This document shows, one piece after another, positions 1 through 7,370 of a stretch of 9,371 nt of DNA. Position 1 is the first letter of the stretch; each line of letters starts with the position of its first letter. This stretch comes from UBA4717 sp002404395 (lineage in GTDB: Bacteria; Bacillota; Clostridia; Oscillospirales; CAG-272), in NCBI GenBank assembly GCA_937902275.1, contig CALFNW010000046.1, forward strand, positions 1 to 9,371, read 5' to 3'. The notes under the pieces are model-generated. The model saw nothing but the letters and a program-made list of their open reading frames with translations, was not told the DNA's origin and made no database searches. A program made the position numbers and the translations under genes.

Positions 1-3000
1 GTGCCTTTATTTCTGCATATGATAACGCCTGTTCGTCAACATCCTCTGCTGACCGAATAGGCGATTTGCTTGTCATAATCTGACCGATAAATTTCTGCTT
101 GTTTTCAACTAATTGATATAAATATGCGTCAAAGGTTTCCTCTGTAACATAACTGTAAATCTCAACTTCGGGATTTTCGTTACCTTGACGGATAATTCTT
201 CCCTCACGCTGTTGAAGATCCGCAGGCCGCCACGGACAGTCTGTATGATGAATGGCGATAAGTTTCTGCTGAACATTAGTACCGGCACCCATTTTAGCTG
301 TACTGCCTATGAGGATACGAATCTGACCGGAACGAACTTTGGAAAAGAGTTCCTTTTTCTTTGCTTCACTGTCTGCATTGTGGATAAAAGCTATTTCATT
401 TTCGGATATGCCTTTCGCTATGAGCTTTTTCTTCATATCGTCATATACATTAAACTTGCCTGTGTTCGGCGTGGACAAATCACAAAAAATTAACTGCGTC
501 GATTTTTGCGGTGCGGTTTTCTTCCATATCTCATACGCATTGTTCGCGCAAACTGATACCTTGCTGTTTGGATCGTCAGGTAAAAGCTCGTTTGAAAGTC
601 TTTGGTCAAGAGCTAATTTTCTTCCGTCGTTCGTGATGAGAAGCATATTGTCAACGCTTGAATCCACCATCTTGTTGCGTACTTTTTCGGCTCGTTCCGA
701 CAGAGAAGCCACAAGATCCTTTTGGACTTCCGTAGGTTTAACGGCGATGTTGTGGTAGTTTGCTTTCGGTACAGGCAAGTTTAACATATCCGCGGTTTGT
801 ATGTCCGCGACCTGCCTAAACATCATCATAAGCTCCGGCAGGTTATAGAACTTGGCAAAACGTGTTTTGGAACGATAGCCTGTTCCTTCGGGAGCAAGTT
901 CAATAGCTGTTACCGTTTCACCAAAAGTTGAAGCCCATGCGTCAAAGTGCTGTAGGTTTTTATCAACAAGCGTATCATACTGCAAATACCTCTGCATGGT
1001 GTAAAGCTCCACCATGCTGTTCGATACGGGAGTACCTGTTGCAAATATAACACCTTTGCTGCCCGTTATTTCATCAAGATAACGGCACTTCATATACAAG
1101 TCGCTTGACTTTTGCGCCTCTGTCTGTGCGATGCCTCCGACATTTCGCATCTTTGTATATAGGAACAGATTCTTAAAATTATGAGCTTCGTCAACAAACA
1201 GCCTGTCAACACCCAATTCCTCAAAGGTGACAATATCGTCCTTTCTCGTTTGGTCGTTCAATTTGTCAAGCTTTGTCTGTAAAGACTTTTTTGTTTTCTC
1301 AAGCTGTTTGACGGTAAAGCGTTCTCCCCGTTGATGTTTTAATTCAGATATGCCCTGTGTAATTTCATCTATCTCGTTTTGCAAAAGCATTTGCTGCCTT
1401 TCAGTGCTTAGCGGTATCTTTTCAAATTGACTGTGACCGATGATAACAGCGTCGTAATCGCCTGTAGCTATCCTTGCACAAAACTTTTTGCGATTCTTTG
1501 TTTCAAAGTCCTTTTTGGTAGCAACAAGAATGTTTGCAGACGGATAAAGTTGGAGATATTCAGATGCCCACTGTTCTGTTAAATGATTCGGTACAACAAT
1601 AAGGGACTTATTGCAAAGTCCAAGCCGTTTTGATTCCTGGGCAGCAGCTACAATCGAAAAAGTTTTGCCGGCCCCTACCACGTGTGCAAGCAACGAATTT
1701 CCGCCGTACATGATCCTTGCAACAGCGTTAACTTGATGTTTTCTTAAAGTTATTTCGGGATTCATTCCTGAAAAAGTGATATGACTGCCGTCGTACTCTC
1801 TTGCTCGTGTGGAGTTGAACAATTCGTTATACTTCTTCTCAAGCCGCTGTCTTCGTTCGGGAGATTTCCATATCCAATCCTGAAAAGCCCGCTTTAGCAT
1901 TTCCTGTTTGCCCTGTGCTATTGCCGTTTCTTTTTTGTTAAGTACAGGCTTGCGGTTGCCTTCAAAGTCTTCTACATAGTCAAAAATACGAACATCTTTG
2001 AGGTTGAGAGTTTCTTCAATAATTTTGTATGCGTTAATTCTGTCAGTACCGTAAGTGCTGTTTGCCATAACATTGGTTTTGTCGTAGGATTTGTTTTCAA
2101 TGTTCCATTCGGCTGTATATTTTGAATAGTGAACACGGATATTCCACTGCGCATATCTCGGCGTCTGCAAAGTTTCAAAGATAAAATCCTGTATATCGCT
2201 TTCGGGAAGCCATGTGGCACCCAAGCGAACGGATATTTCACTTGCATTCAAATCTTTTGGCTGCACCTTTTCAAGCATTTCAACGTTAATACTGTAATCT
2301 TCGGGATAAAGCTTTGCACTGCGTTTTGCAAGGTCAAGCTTTTGGCGAACGTTGCCTGATAAATATTCGTCAGCCGTAAGGTAACGATTATCATTGCTGA
2401 GTTCGGGAACATATTCGGGATTTAAAAAGATAACACCCTTCAAATCATTAAAGATTTCCTGTTCCGTCTTGCCAGTAAGCTCGCACATAAAGTCCATATC
2501 AATCTTTGCTTTTTCACCGATAGATACAGCAAGAGCTTCACTTGCTGTTGAAACCGAAGTCACCTTCGTATGCGGCTTGATGGTGCGTTTTGTGAACATA
2601 TCCGCTTTGCGTTTAAGTTCACCGTTTTCGCCGAGTATTTCAAGTGAACAGAGAAGATAATATGAACTGTCCGAGGAAAAAGCGGTTTTGTTTGCCCTTG
2701 CACCAATAAGTCCGTACTTTGCGGAAAACCTGTCATACAATTTGTTCAGCTTTTCCTGCTCGGCTTTAATAGCAGCATCGGGATAATCTTCCGTTTGCAA
2801 AGTGATAAGGTTTCTTACACAGTCACGAATTTCAATCATGCCTTTGATTCGGCTGAGCGCTGTTGCAGGAACATCAACCTTGTTCATTCGGCTGTTTTCA
2901 CGGTAATATACAGTGCCGTCTATGATCGTATAACTGAAATTGCGTACAGTCGGATCGGCAGGAATAGATTCGTCTTTTTGTTCACCTGCGTCTGAAAACT

Positions 3001-6000
3001 TAAGTTCTGTTATCTCTGCGTGGATATTTTGTATTGCTTCAAAAAGCAAATCGGACAGTTCTCTGTCTTCATATGGTTTGCAGGTCAACGTTTGACCGAA
3101 CTGAGAACTTTCCATAACCGGTTCGCCGAGTACCATTTCGGGATGATCCACAAAATATTGATTCATTTCATTGCCGTTTGAGTCAATACCAAGATAAACC
3201 CAATCAGGTTCGTCATTTACAATGGTGTCTCTCTTCTGAAGAAAGATAATGTCAGATGTTACAGTTGTTCCGGCATTAGCTTTAAAAGTATTGTTCGGCA
3301 AGCGGATGGCTCCGAGCAGTTCTGCTCTTTGGGCAATATATTTTCGGACAGTTGGATTTTTCTTGTCCATCGTTCCGGATGAAGTGATGAAAGCTATGAT
3401 ACCGCCCGGCCGCACTTTATCAAGCGTCTTGCCGAAAAAGTAGTCATGAATCAGCCAGTTATTTTTGTCATACTTTCTGTCGCTGACCTTAAACTGACCG
3501 AACGGCACATTGCCTATTGCAACATCAAAGAAGCTATCGGGAAGTTCCGTTTTTTCATATCCCTGCACGGCAATATTTGCTTTTTGATATAGCTGCTTTG
3601 CAATTCTGCCCGTTATGCTGTCAAGTTCAACACCGTAAAACTTGCTGTTTTTCATACTGTCGGGAAGAAGTCCCATAAAGTTTCCGACGCCACAGGAAGG
3701 TTCTAAAATGTTACCTGTTTTTAATCCCATATCGGAAAGCGCCCGATACATGGCGTTGATAACAACAGCTGGCGTATAAAATGCAGTTAAAGTGCTCGAC
3801 CTTGCGGCGGCATATTCTTCATCAGTCAGTATAGATTTAAGTTCAAGATATTCATAGCTCCAATTCTGTTTTGTTTCGTCAAATGCATCAGAAAGTCCGC
3901 CCCAGCCGACATACTTTGAAAGTATTTCCTGTTCTTCGGGTGTAGCAAGACGGTTTTCGGCTTCGCACTTTTTCATAAGCTGTATAGCAGCAACATTTGT
4001 TCTGAACTTTTCTTTCGGACCGCCTGTACCTAAACTATCATTTGGTATTCTGAAATTGTGCTTTTTGCTGTCGGGAACAGTAGAATAAAGTCTTGTTGAC
4101 TTTTCGGCTCGTTTTAAATACGGACTTTCAATAACCTCAAATCCTTGCGGCGGTGGGTCAAGTTCCTTCACGAAATCTTTTGAAATTGTATTGCCGTCTT
4201 TATCGGAATACATAACTATTGACATCGGAACACCGTAAAAGTTTTCTTCTTTGATGTCCTTTACAAACTGATATTCGCTTGTGTATTCAATACTTTCACG
4301 AACTGTGCCATCTGTGTGAAGGTACTCAATTCTGCCTATCGGTTTACTTTCAACCGGATCTTCCTTGTTTACCGAAACAATATTAACTGTCTTTCTTTCA
4401 CCGTTTTCAAGTGAGCAGACAGAAACATCAAAACCACGGTCATTTAACATATTGATATATGTTTCAAGGGCGTGATTCGGAATACCGCACATTAATACTT
4501 TTTCATCGTCAGCTATTCTTCTTGAAGTAAGCATCAGGTCAAATGCATCTGCAACTGTCTTTGCGTCGTCTCCAAACACTTCAAAAAAATCTCCAACCTG
4601 ATAGAATACAATACTGTTTGGGTTTTCGTCTTTTATGCCTTGGTATTCGTCCCATATCGGAGTGTTTGAAGCTTCTTTTACTTCGCCAGATTCTGCTTCG
4701 GAAAACAACTCATAAGCAATATCGTCATCCTGTTCTGAGACTTCATTTTCGTGTTCTTCTGTTTCAGTCGGTTCCTTTGCTGCAACAACTTTTAGATGCT
4801 CATTTGCAGGATTTTCTTTGACTTTTTGTTCAAATTCAGCCTTAGAAAGCTCCCGAGTGAATAAAGGAAACTTTGAATCGCTTAATATAACAGGTTCTGC
4901 AAGAGAAGTGATCGTGTACTCATCAGCGCCGATATATACGGTATCGCCTAAATGAAATTGATATTCATACTCTTTCGTCTCAGGCAGAACAGTCTGAGGA
5001 ATCTCTTTGTGATCAGATTCTGCTTGCTGCTCAGTTCTCTGCTCCTGATGTTTTTCAAGCCATTTCGGATAGACTTCTTTTTCCTTTACATTTAGATAAC
5101 GGTCAAGTCTAATCAATTCCGAGATTCGTTTTTCAACCTGATTCCATGATAAAAGAATTTTTCTTTCAGGTACACTGTAATGATCGGATATTGAAATGCC
5201 CTTTGCGTCGTGACTTTCCCAATATCCGCTACCGGGGATCGCATCCGAACTGCCGCCCATTCCGTATTCGTTTTTGAGGAATTTGATATTATCTTCCTTT
5301 GACAGACTTTCGGAAAACTGTCTGTACACTCGCATTTTACCTTCGCTGACACCGCTGCCACGGCATAGGATATAGTCTATGGCAGCTTGCGGTAAATACA
5401 GTCTGGTTGTATCTTCTTTGCTTTTTGTTTCGAGCAAAGCTATTTGCCTGTCCTCGTTCGGCAAAAGGAGTGCGTTTGGTTCTGTCCACTGTTCAAGAAG
5501 TATCATACCGTAAACAGAATCTTCTATCTGAAACCATCTTTCCCAAGCTTCTCTTTCAGGTGTAACACTATCGCCACGCCAAAAACGAACAGCATCGCTG
5601 TATGCTTCAAAGCCTGCCTTTTCACCTGTTGAAAGGGTCGTTTCAAATGGTTCGCTATTGAAAAATGACATAACAAAATCGCTGCGTTCTTTTGAGTCAG
5701 AATGACTTTCATAGAACACAGCGATTTCTTCTTTGTATGGATTAAGATAGGCTTTTATCAGCTCGTTTTTCTCTTTGCTTTGATAAAAATACGGGATACC
5801 GTTCCAACGGGCATTAAAGTCGTGATTGCTTAACTGTAAATCAGATCTCTGAGAACCGCTTCCTCCGCCGAGTGCCGAATACTGTTCATCATCTGCACCC
5901 ACTTCATCGGGTCGGTTTCTTTCAGGTTCTCTGTCACGCCCTGCGACTGCATCATCTGCGATATTAGACGTTCCGTCATCTGTTCGGCTTTTTCGTCGAT

Positions 6001-6988
6001 CTCGTAAAGATGATTCATCAATTCGCCCTTGGTCAGAAGAATGTTCCAAAGCACTTTCCTGTGGTTTTGAAGAAATGTCTTCCTCTGCATACCGTATTTC
6101 CCCAGCAGCTTGCTCTCTTGCTTCGGCATTATTAGATTCGGAATCCGATAATCTCCAACCTGTCTGTAAGTTATCAGTGCCATTTTGATTGCTCCTTTCT
6201 GTGTTTGTATCCTCATCATAACCGATTTCTTTTGCTCTGTCGAATGTGCGATTTCTTCTTTCTATTGATTTTACGGTATTTTCAATTTCACGAAGCCCTG
6301 TTTCGGATATATCGCTGACCGCCGTACCGAAAAGCATCGCTGTTTCATAGGTATTAAAGCTTGCAATATCCTTGAAATCGACTCTGTCATAAAAATCATT
6401 CGCGTCAAATCCGCACCTTGTCATCATCATATATCCAGCAGAAGCTGCAAGTGCATTTTTGAAAAGAACGGAGATGTTATCTCTGTCAAGCTCTTCAAGA
6501 AGACTGTTTTGCTTCATATCACACAGCATCTCAAGGTAATTCGCAACATTATCGTCTGCAAGATTCGTTGCCGTGTCATAGATGACCGATTCAAGACTGC
6601 CGCTACCTGTTTTTCCGAAAGCATCGGTCAAAGCGCTTGCAATTTCATTTTCATATTTCTTTTCTGACTTCCAAAGTGTTATCTCGCTGCCGTAAAACGA
6701 ATTGGTATCCGACACATCAAACACATACCGCAGCCGATTTTCATTTAAAAGAGCAATGCCTGTCGCACCTCTGTTTACCCAGCGATTGAAGCGCTCGTTC
6801 CAAATCTCTATCTCCGCACAAGCCGTCGCATCAGGTCTTTGAGCAAAAATTAAAAGCTGATCGGGAAAACTGTATTTGTAATTGTTAGCTGCTGTTTTAA
6901 GAAAGGCTTTCCAATTATCCTGATTTTTGGTTACATTTAAAACTTCATCAAAGAAAAGGGACGTGATAGCCTGCAAATTACTTGCCAT
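1..6988 (-). CDS. Giant ArdC-like / MutS_I-like / N6-adenine methylase / SNF2 helicase fusion (LtrC-type ICE protein), 3' end outside window
   Basis: At least 2,329 codons are open from the ATG at 6988 to the window edge, with no stop. Domains in order: residues ~1-95 resemble the ArdC ssDNA-binding N-terminus (YSFPDQLLIFAQ, then WNERFNRWVNRGATGIAL); ~269-387 is a charged disordered linker overprinted with tnpV; ~400-640 is a conserved region of unknown function; ~675-745 is a beta-rich piece (HLGDTVYIG); ~780-870 is a MutS domain-I-like module (GDFFEVF at 799-805). A class-I N6-adenine methyltransferase follows, with ILEPSCGVGNF at 1094-1104 as the SAM motif and NVPF at 1160-1163 as the catalytic motif. 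A SNF2-type helicase completes the visible part: GAGKT 1772-1776, DEAH 1933-1936, ATGTPVSN near 1980, AKMGAGTN from 2231, and QREGR..RQG around 2261. It starts 5 nt after the preceding stop, with GGGTGAG as ribosome binding site, suggesting coupling. The combination matches the large LtrC/SNF2-methylase proteins of Bacillota conjugative elements, and the methylase-helicase part resembles phage P1 DarB. A cytoplasmic DNA-modifying or anti-restriction role is inferred. Confidence 0.93.
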   Translation of the reverse strand, partial: MASNLQAITSLFFDEVLNVTKNQDNWKAFLKTAANNYKYSFPDQLLIFAQRPDATACAEIEIWNERFNRWVNRGATGIALLNENRLRYVFDVSDTNSFYGSEITLWKSEKKYENEIASALTDAFGKTGSGSLESVIYDTATNLADDNVANYLEMLCDMKQNSLLEELDRDNISVLFKNALAASAGYMMMTRCGFDANDFYDRVDFKDIASFNTYETAMLFGTAVSDISETGLREIENTVKSIERRNRTFDRAKEIGYDEDTNTERSNQNGTDNLQTGWRLSDSESNNAEAREQAAGEIRYAEEDISSKPQESALEHSSDQGRIDESSLRDRRKSRTDDGTSNIADDAVAGRDREPERNRPDEVGADDEQYSALGGGSGSQRSDLQLSNHDFNARWNGIPYFYQSKEKNELIKAYLNPYKEEIAVFYESHSDSKERSDFVMSFFNSEPFETTLSTGEKAGFEAYSDAVRFWRGDSVTPEREAWERWFQIEDSVYGMILLEQWTEPNALLLPNEDRQIALLETKSKEDTTRLYLPQAAIDYILCRGSGVSEGKMRVYRQFSESLSKEDNIKFLKNEYGMGGSSDAIPGSGYWESHDAKGISISDHYSVPERKILLSWNQVEKRISELIRLDRYLNVKEKEVYPKWLEKHQEQRTEQQAESDHKEIPQTVLPETKEYEYQFHLGDTVYIGADEYTITSLAEPVILSDSKFPLFTRELSKAEFEQKVKENPANEHLKVVAAKEPTETEEHENEVSEQDDDIAYELFSEAESGEVKEASNTPIWDEYQGIKDENPNSIVFYQVGDFFEVFGDDAKTVADAFDLMLTSRRIADDEKVLMCGIPNHALETYINMLNDRGFDVSVCSLENGERKTVNIVSVNKEDPVESKPIGRIEYLHTDGTVRESIEYTSEYQFVKDIKEENFYGVPMSIVMYSDKDGNTISKDFVKELDPPPQGFEVIESPYLKRAEKSTRLYSTVPDSKKHNFRIPNDSLGTGGPKEKFRTNVAAIQLMKKCEAENRLATPEEQEILSKYVGWGGLSDAFDETKQNWSYEYLELKSILTDEEYAAARSSTLTAFYTPAVVINAMYRALSDMGLKTGNILEPSCGVGNFMGLLPDSMKNSKFYGVELDSITGRIAKQLYQKANIAVQGYEKTELPDSFFDVAIGNVPFGQFKVSDRKYDKNNWLIHDYFFGKTLDKVRPGGIIAFITSSGTMDKKNPTVRKYIAQRAELLGAIRLPNNTFKANAGTTVTSDIIFLQKRDTIVNDEPDWVYLGIDSNGNEMNQYFVDHPEMVLGEPVMESSQFGQTLTCKPYEDRELSDLLFEAIQNIHAEITELKFSDAGEQKDESIPADPTVRNFSYTIIDGTVYYRENSRMNKVDVPATALSRIKGMIEIRDCVRNLITLQTEDYPDAAIKAEQEKLNKLYDRFSAKYGLIGARANKTAFSSDSSYYLLCSLEILGENGELKRKADMFTKRTIKPHTKVTSVSTASEALAVSIGEKAKIDMDFMCELTGKTEQEIFNDLKGVIFLNPEYVPELSNDNRYLTADEYLSGNVRQKLDLAKRSAKLYPEDYSINVEMLEKVQPKDLNASEISVRLGATWLPESDIQDFIFETLQTPRYAQWNIRVHYSKYTAEWNIENKSYDKTNVMANSTYGTDRINAYKIIEETLNLKDVRIFDYVEDFEGNRKPVLNKKETAIAQGKQEMLKRAFQDWIWKSPERRQRLEKKYNELFNSTRAREYDGSHITFSGMNPEITLRKHQVNAVARIMYGGNSLLAHVVGAGKTFSIVAAAQESKRLGLCNKSLIVVPNHLTEQWASEYLQLYPSANILVATKKDFETKNRKKFCARIATGDYDAVIIGHSQFEKIPLSTERQQMLLQNEIDEITQGISELKHQRGERFTVKQLEKTKKSLQTKLDKLNDQTRKDDIVTFEELGVDRLFVDEAHNFKNLFLYTKMRNVGGIAQTEAQKSSDLYMKCRYLDEITGSKGVIFATGTPVSNSMVELYTMQRYLQYDTLVDKNLQHFDAWASTFGETVTAIELAPEGTGYRSKTRFAKFYNLPELMMMFRQVADIQTADMLNLPVPKANYHNIAVKPTEVQKDLVASLSERAEKVRNKMVDSSVDNMLLITNDGRKLALDQRLSNELLPDDPNSKVSVCANNAYEIWKKTAPQKSTQLIFCDLSTPNTGKFNVYDDMKKKLIAKGISENEIAFIHNADSEAKKKELFSKVRSGQIRILIGSTAKMGAGTNVQQKLIAIHHTDCPWRPADLQQREGRIIRQGNENPEVEIYSYVTEETFDAYLYQLVENKQKFIGQIMTSKSPIRSAEDVDEQALSYAEIKA
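5830..6183 (-). CDS. tnpV: TnpV family protein, encoded entirely inside the giant gene in another frame
   Basis: This is a complete 117-residue protein with the hallmarks of the TnpV family of clostridial mobile elements (named from Tn4451). It has an N-terminal ITYRQVGDYRIPNL (residues 4-17), a central helical core beginning GKYGMQRKTFLQNHRKVL (28-45) followed by LLTKGEL, and a C-terminal MKWVQMMNSIRHSAEEAV block ending DLIYS. Length and ends fit the family. The chosen start is the ATG at 6183, because AAGGAG lies 8 nt upstream and family members begin just before the ITY-x-Q motif; an in-frame ATG at 6219 lies within the candidate promoter. The codons are offset from the giant gene, which reads straight through the same bases as a Ser/Asp/Glu/Arg/Gly-rich linker. 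TnpV has been suggested to be an excisionase-like or accessory protein of transposition; the function here is inferred. A purely accidental open frame is ruled out by the family-wide resemblance over its full length. Confidence 0.9.
   Translation of the reverse strand: MALITYRQVGDYRIPNLIMPKQESKLLGKYGMQRKTFLQNHRKVLWNILLTKGELMNHLYEIDEKAEQMTERLISQMMQSQGVTENLKETDPMKWVQMMNSIRHSAEEAVLRDLIYS
6192..6197 (-). promoter_or_regulatory. Strong Shine-Dalgarno of tnpV
   Basis: AAGGAG sits 8 nt upstream of the ATG at 6183. It lies in the middle of the giant reading frame, where no ribosome binding site is needed, and it decides the tnpV start. It is the main sequence evidence that tnpV is translated independently. 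Confidence 0.8.
6215..6243 (-). promoter_or_regulatory. Candidate sigma-A promoter for the internal tnpV gene
   Basis: On the minus strand, TCGACA (6243-6238, 5 of 6 matches to TTGACA) is followed by a 17-nt spacer and TATGAT (6220-6215, 5 of 6 to TATAAT). A start site would fall near 6208, giving a short leader of about 25 nt that holds the tnpV ribosome binding site. The spacing and position are ideal, but the motif lies within coding sequence and was found by eye, so it may be chance. Confidence 0.5.
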
Positions 6989-6993
6989 TTATC

Positions 6994-7206
6994 TCACCCT
7001 TTAACAAGAAAAGAAAACAGCCTGTTTTCCTTGACGGCTTCTTGCATTTCATATATCAAGAGAAGCTCAGTAAAAGATATGCTTTCGTCTTTTGTTAAGC
7101 TATTTGGCGTGAGCTTTTTCAATTCTTCTTCTGTTTTGATGCCGAGCGATACAAGCTTTTCAAGAATCCTTTGCTTTTTCTGTATTTCGCTTATCTGTTT
7201 TGCCAT
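6994..7206 (-). CDS. Small helical protein of unknown function, upstream of the giant gene
   Basis: This encodes a 70-residue protein that I cannot assign to a named family. It is rich in Lys, Glu and Leu and looks largely alpha-helical: an N-terminal helix (EIQKKQRILEKLVSLG), a short Leu/Thr-rich turn (EEELKKLTPNSL), then a second helix (SFTELLLIYEMQEAVKENRLFSFLV). There are no cysteines, signal peptide or membrane segment. The start at 7206 is preferred over the upstream in-frame ATG at 7269, because translation from 7269 gives unrelated basic sequence that is the out-of-frame shadow of the four-cysteine gene. Its first 47 nt overlap the end of that gene, and its TGA lies 5 nt before the giant gene's ATG, so it is probably translated by coupling. 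The ribosome binding site (AGGCG) is weak. It may be a partner or regulator of the giant protein. Confidence 0.75.
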   Translation of the reverse strand: MAKQISEIQKKQRILEKLVSLGIKTEEELKKLTPNSLTKDESISFTELLLIYEMQEAVKENRLFSFLVKG

Positions 7207-7327
7207 TTTGTTTCGCCTGCCTTTCGTAAAAATTTTCATATACCTGTTTCCAGCAAATATTGCAAACAAGACCGTTATTGTATTTGCAATTTTCCTGTTC
7301 GCAGTTCCAATACTTTTTAGCTTTCAT
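7160..7327 (-). CDS. Four-cysteine, probably zinc-binding micro-protein
   Basis: This is a 55-residue ORF with CEQENC and CNIC: four cysteines spaced C-x4-C-x7-C-x2-C within residues 9-25, in the context YWNCEQENCKYNNGLVC. A basic Lys/Arg-rich tail follows (residues 36-55). The pattern suggests a single structural zinc site and perhaps nucleic-acid binding. It fills an otherwise empty gap between the winged-helix gene and the 70-residue gene, overlapping the latter by 47 nt. The ATG at 7327 has no ribosome binding site of its own. A well placed GAGGTG (7359-7354) instead serves ATGs at 7353 or 7346, whose short frames end on or just after the 7327 ATG. Start-by-coupling, or a frameshift at the five-A run 7333-7329 giving a longer N-terminus, are both possible. 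I do not recognise a named family. Confidence 0.6.
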   Translation of the reverse strand: MKAKKYWNCEQENCKYNNGLVCNICWKQVYENFYERQAKQNGKTDKRNTEKAKDS

Positions 7328-7353
7328 GTTTTTCGATGCTTTTCATCGCGCAT

Positions 7354-7359
7354 CACCTC
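7354..7359 (-). promoter_or_regulatory. Shine-Dalgarno GAGGTG ahead of the four-cysteine gene
   Basis: GAGGTG lies 7 nt before an ATG at 7346 that encodes only nine residues (MKSIEKHES) before a TAA. A second ATG at 7353 opens another nine-residue frame whose TGA overlaps the 7327 ATG (ATGA). The site therefore seems to feed the four-cysteine gene through coupling or a frameshift. Confidence 0.45.
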
Positions 7360-7370
7360 GACATTTAAAT

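Noticed and set aside
4370..4660. A true mutS mismatch-repair gene
   Set aside because: Only domain I is resembled; no clamp, connector or ABC ATPase of MutS is seen nearby, and the module is embedded in the giant protein.
185..5632. Plus-strand open frames at 185-493, 339-758, 2129-2359, 2394-2660, 2795-2995, 3249-3443, 4543-4821 and 5444-5632
   Set aside because: They lie antisense to the conserved giant frame, show no family motifs and have no convincing ribosome binding sites; their composition is that of reverse-complement shadows.
1972..5712. Minus-strand open frames at 1972-2247, 5113-5361 and 5524-5712, possible further overprinted genes
   Set aside because: Unlike tnpV they have no recognisable family pattern and I saw no strong Shine-Dalgarno; the giant frame is the conserved one there.
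6184..6219. Alternative tnpV start at 6219, adding 12 residues
   Set aside because: The ATG at 6183 has the strong ribosome binding site and matches the family N-terminus; 6219 falls in the candidate -10 element.
7207..7269. Alternative start at 7269 for the 70-residue protein
   Set aside because: The extra 21 residues are the out-of-frame reading of the four-cysteine gene and look unrelated to the rest.
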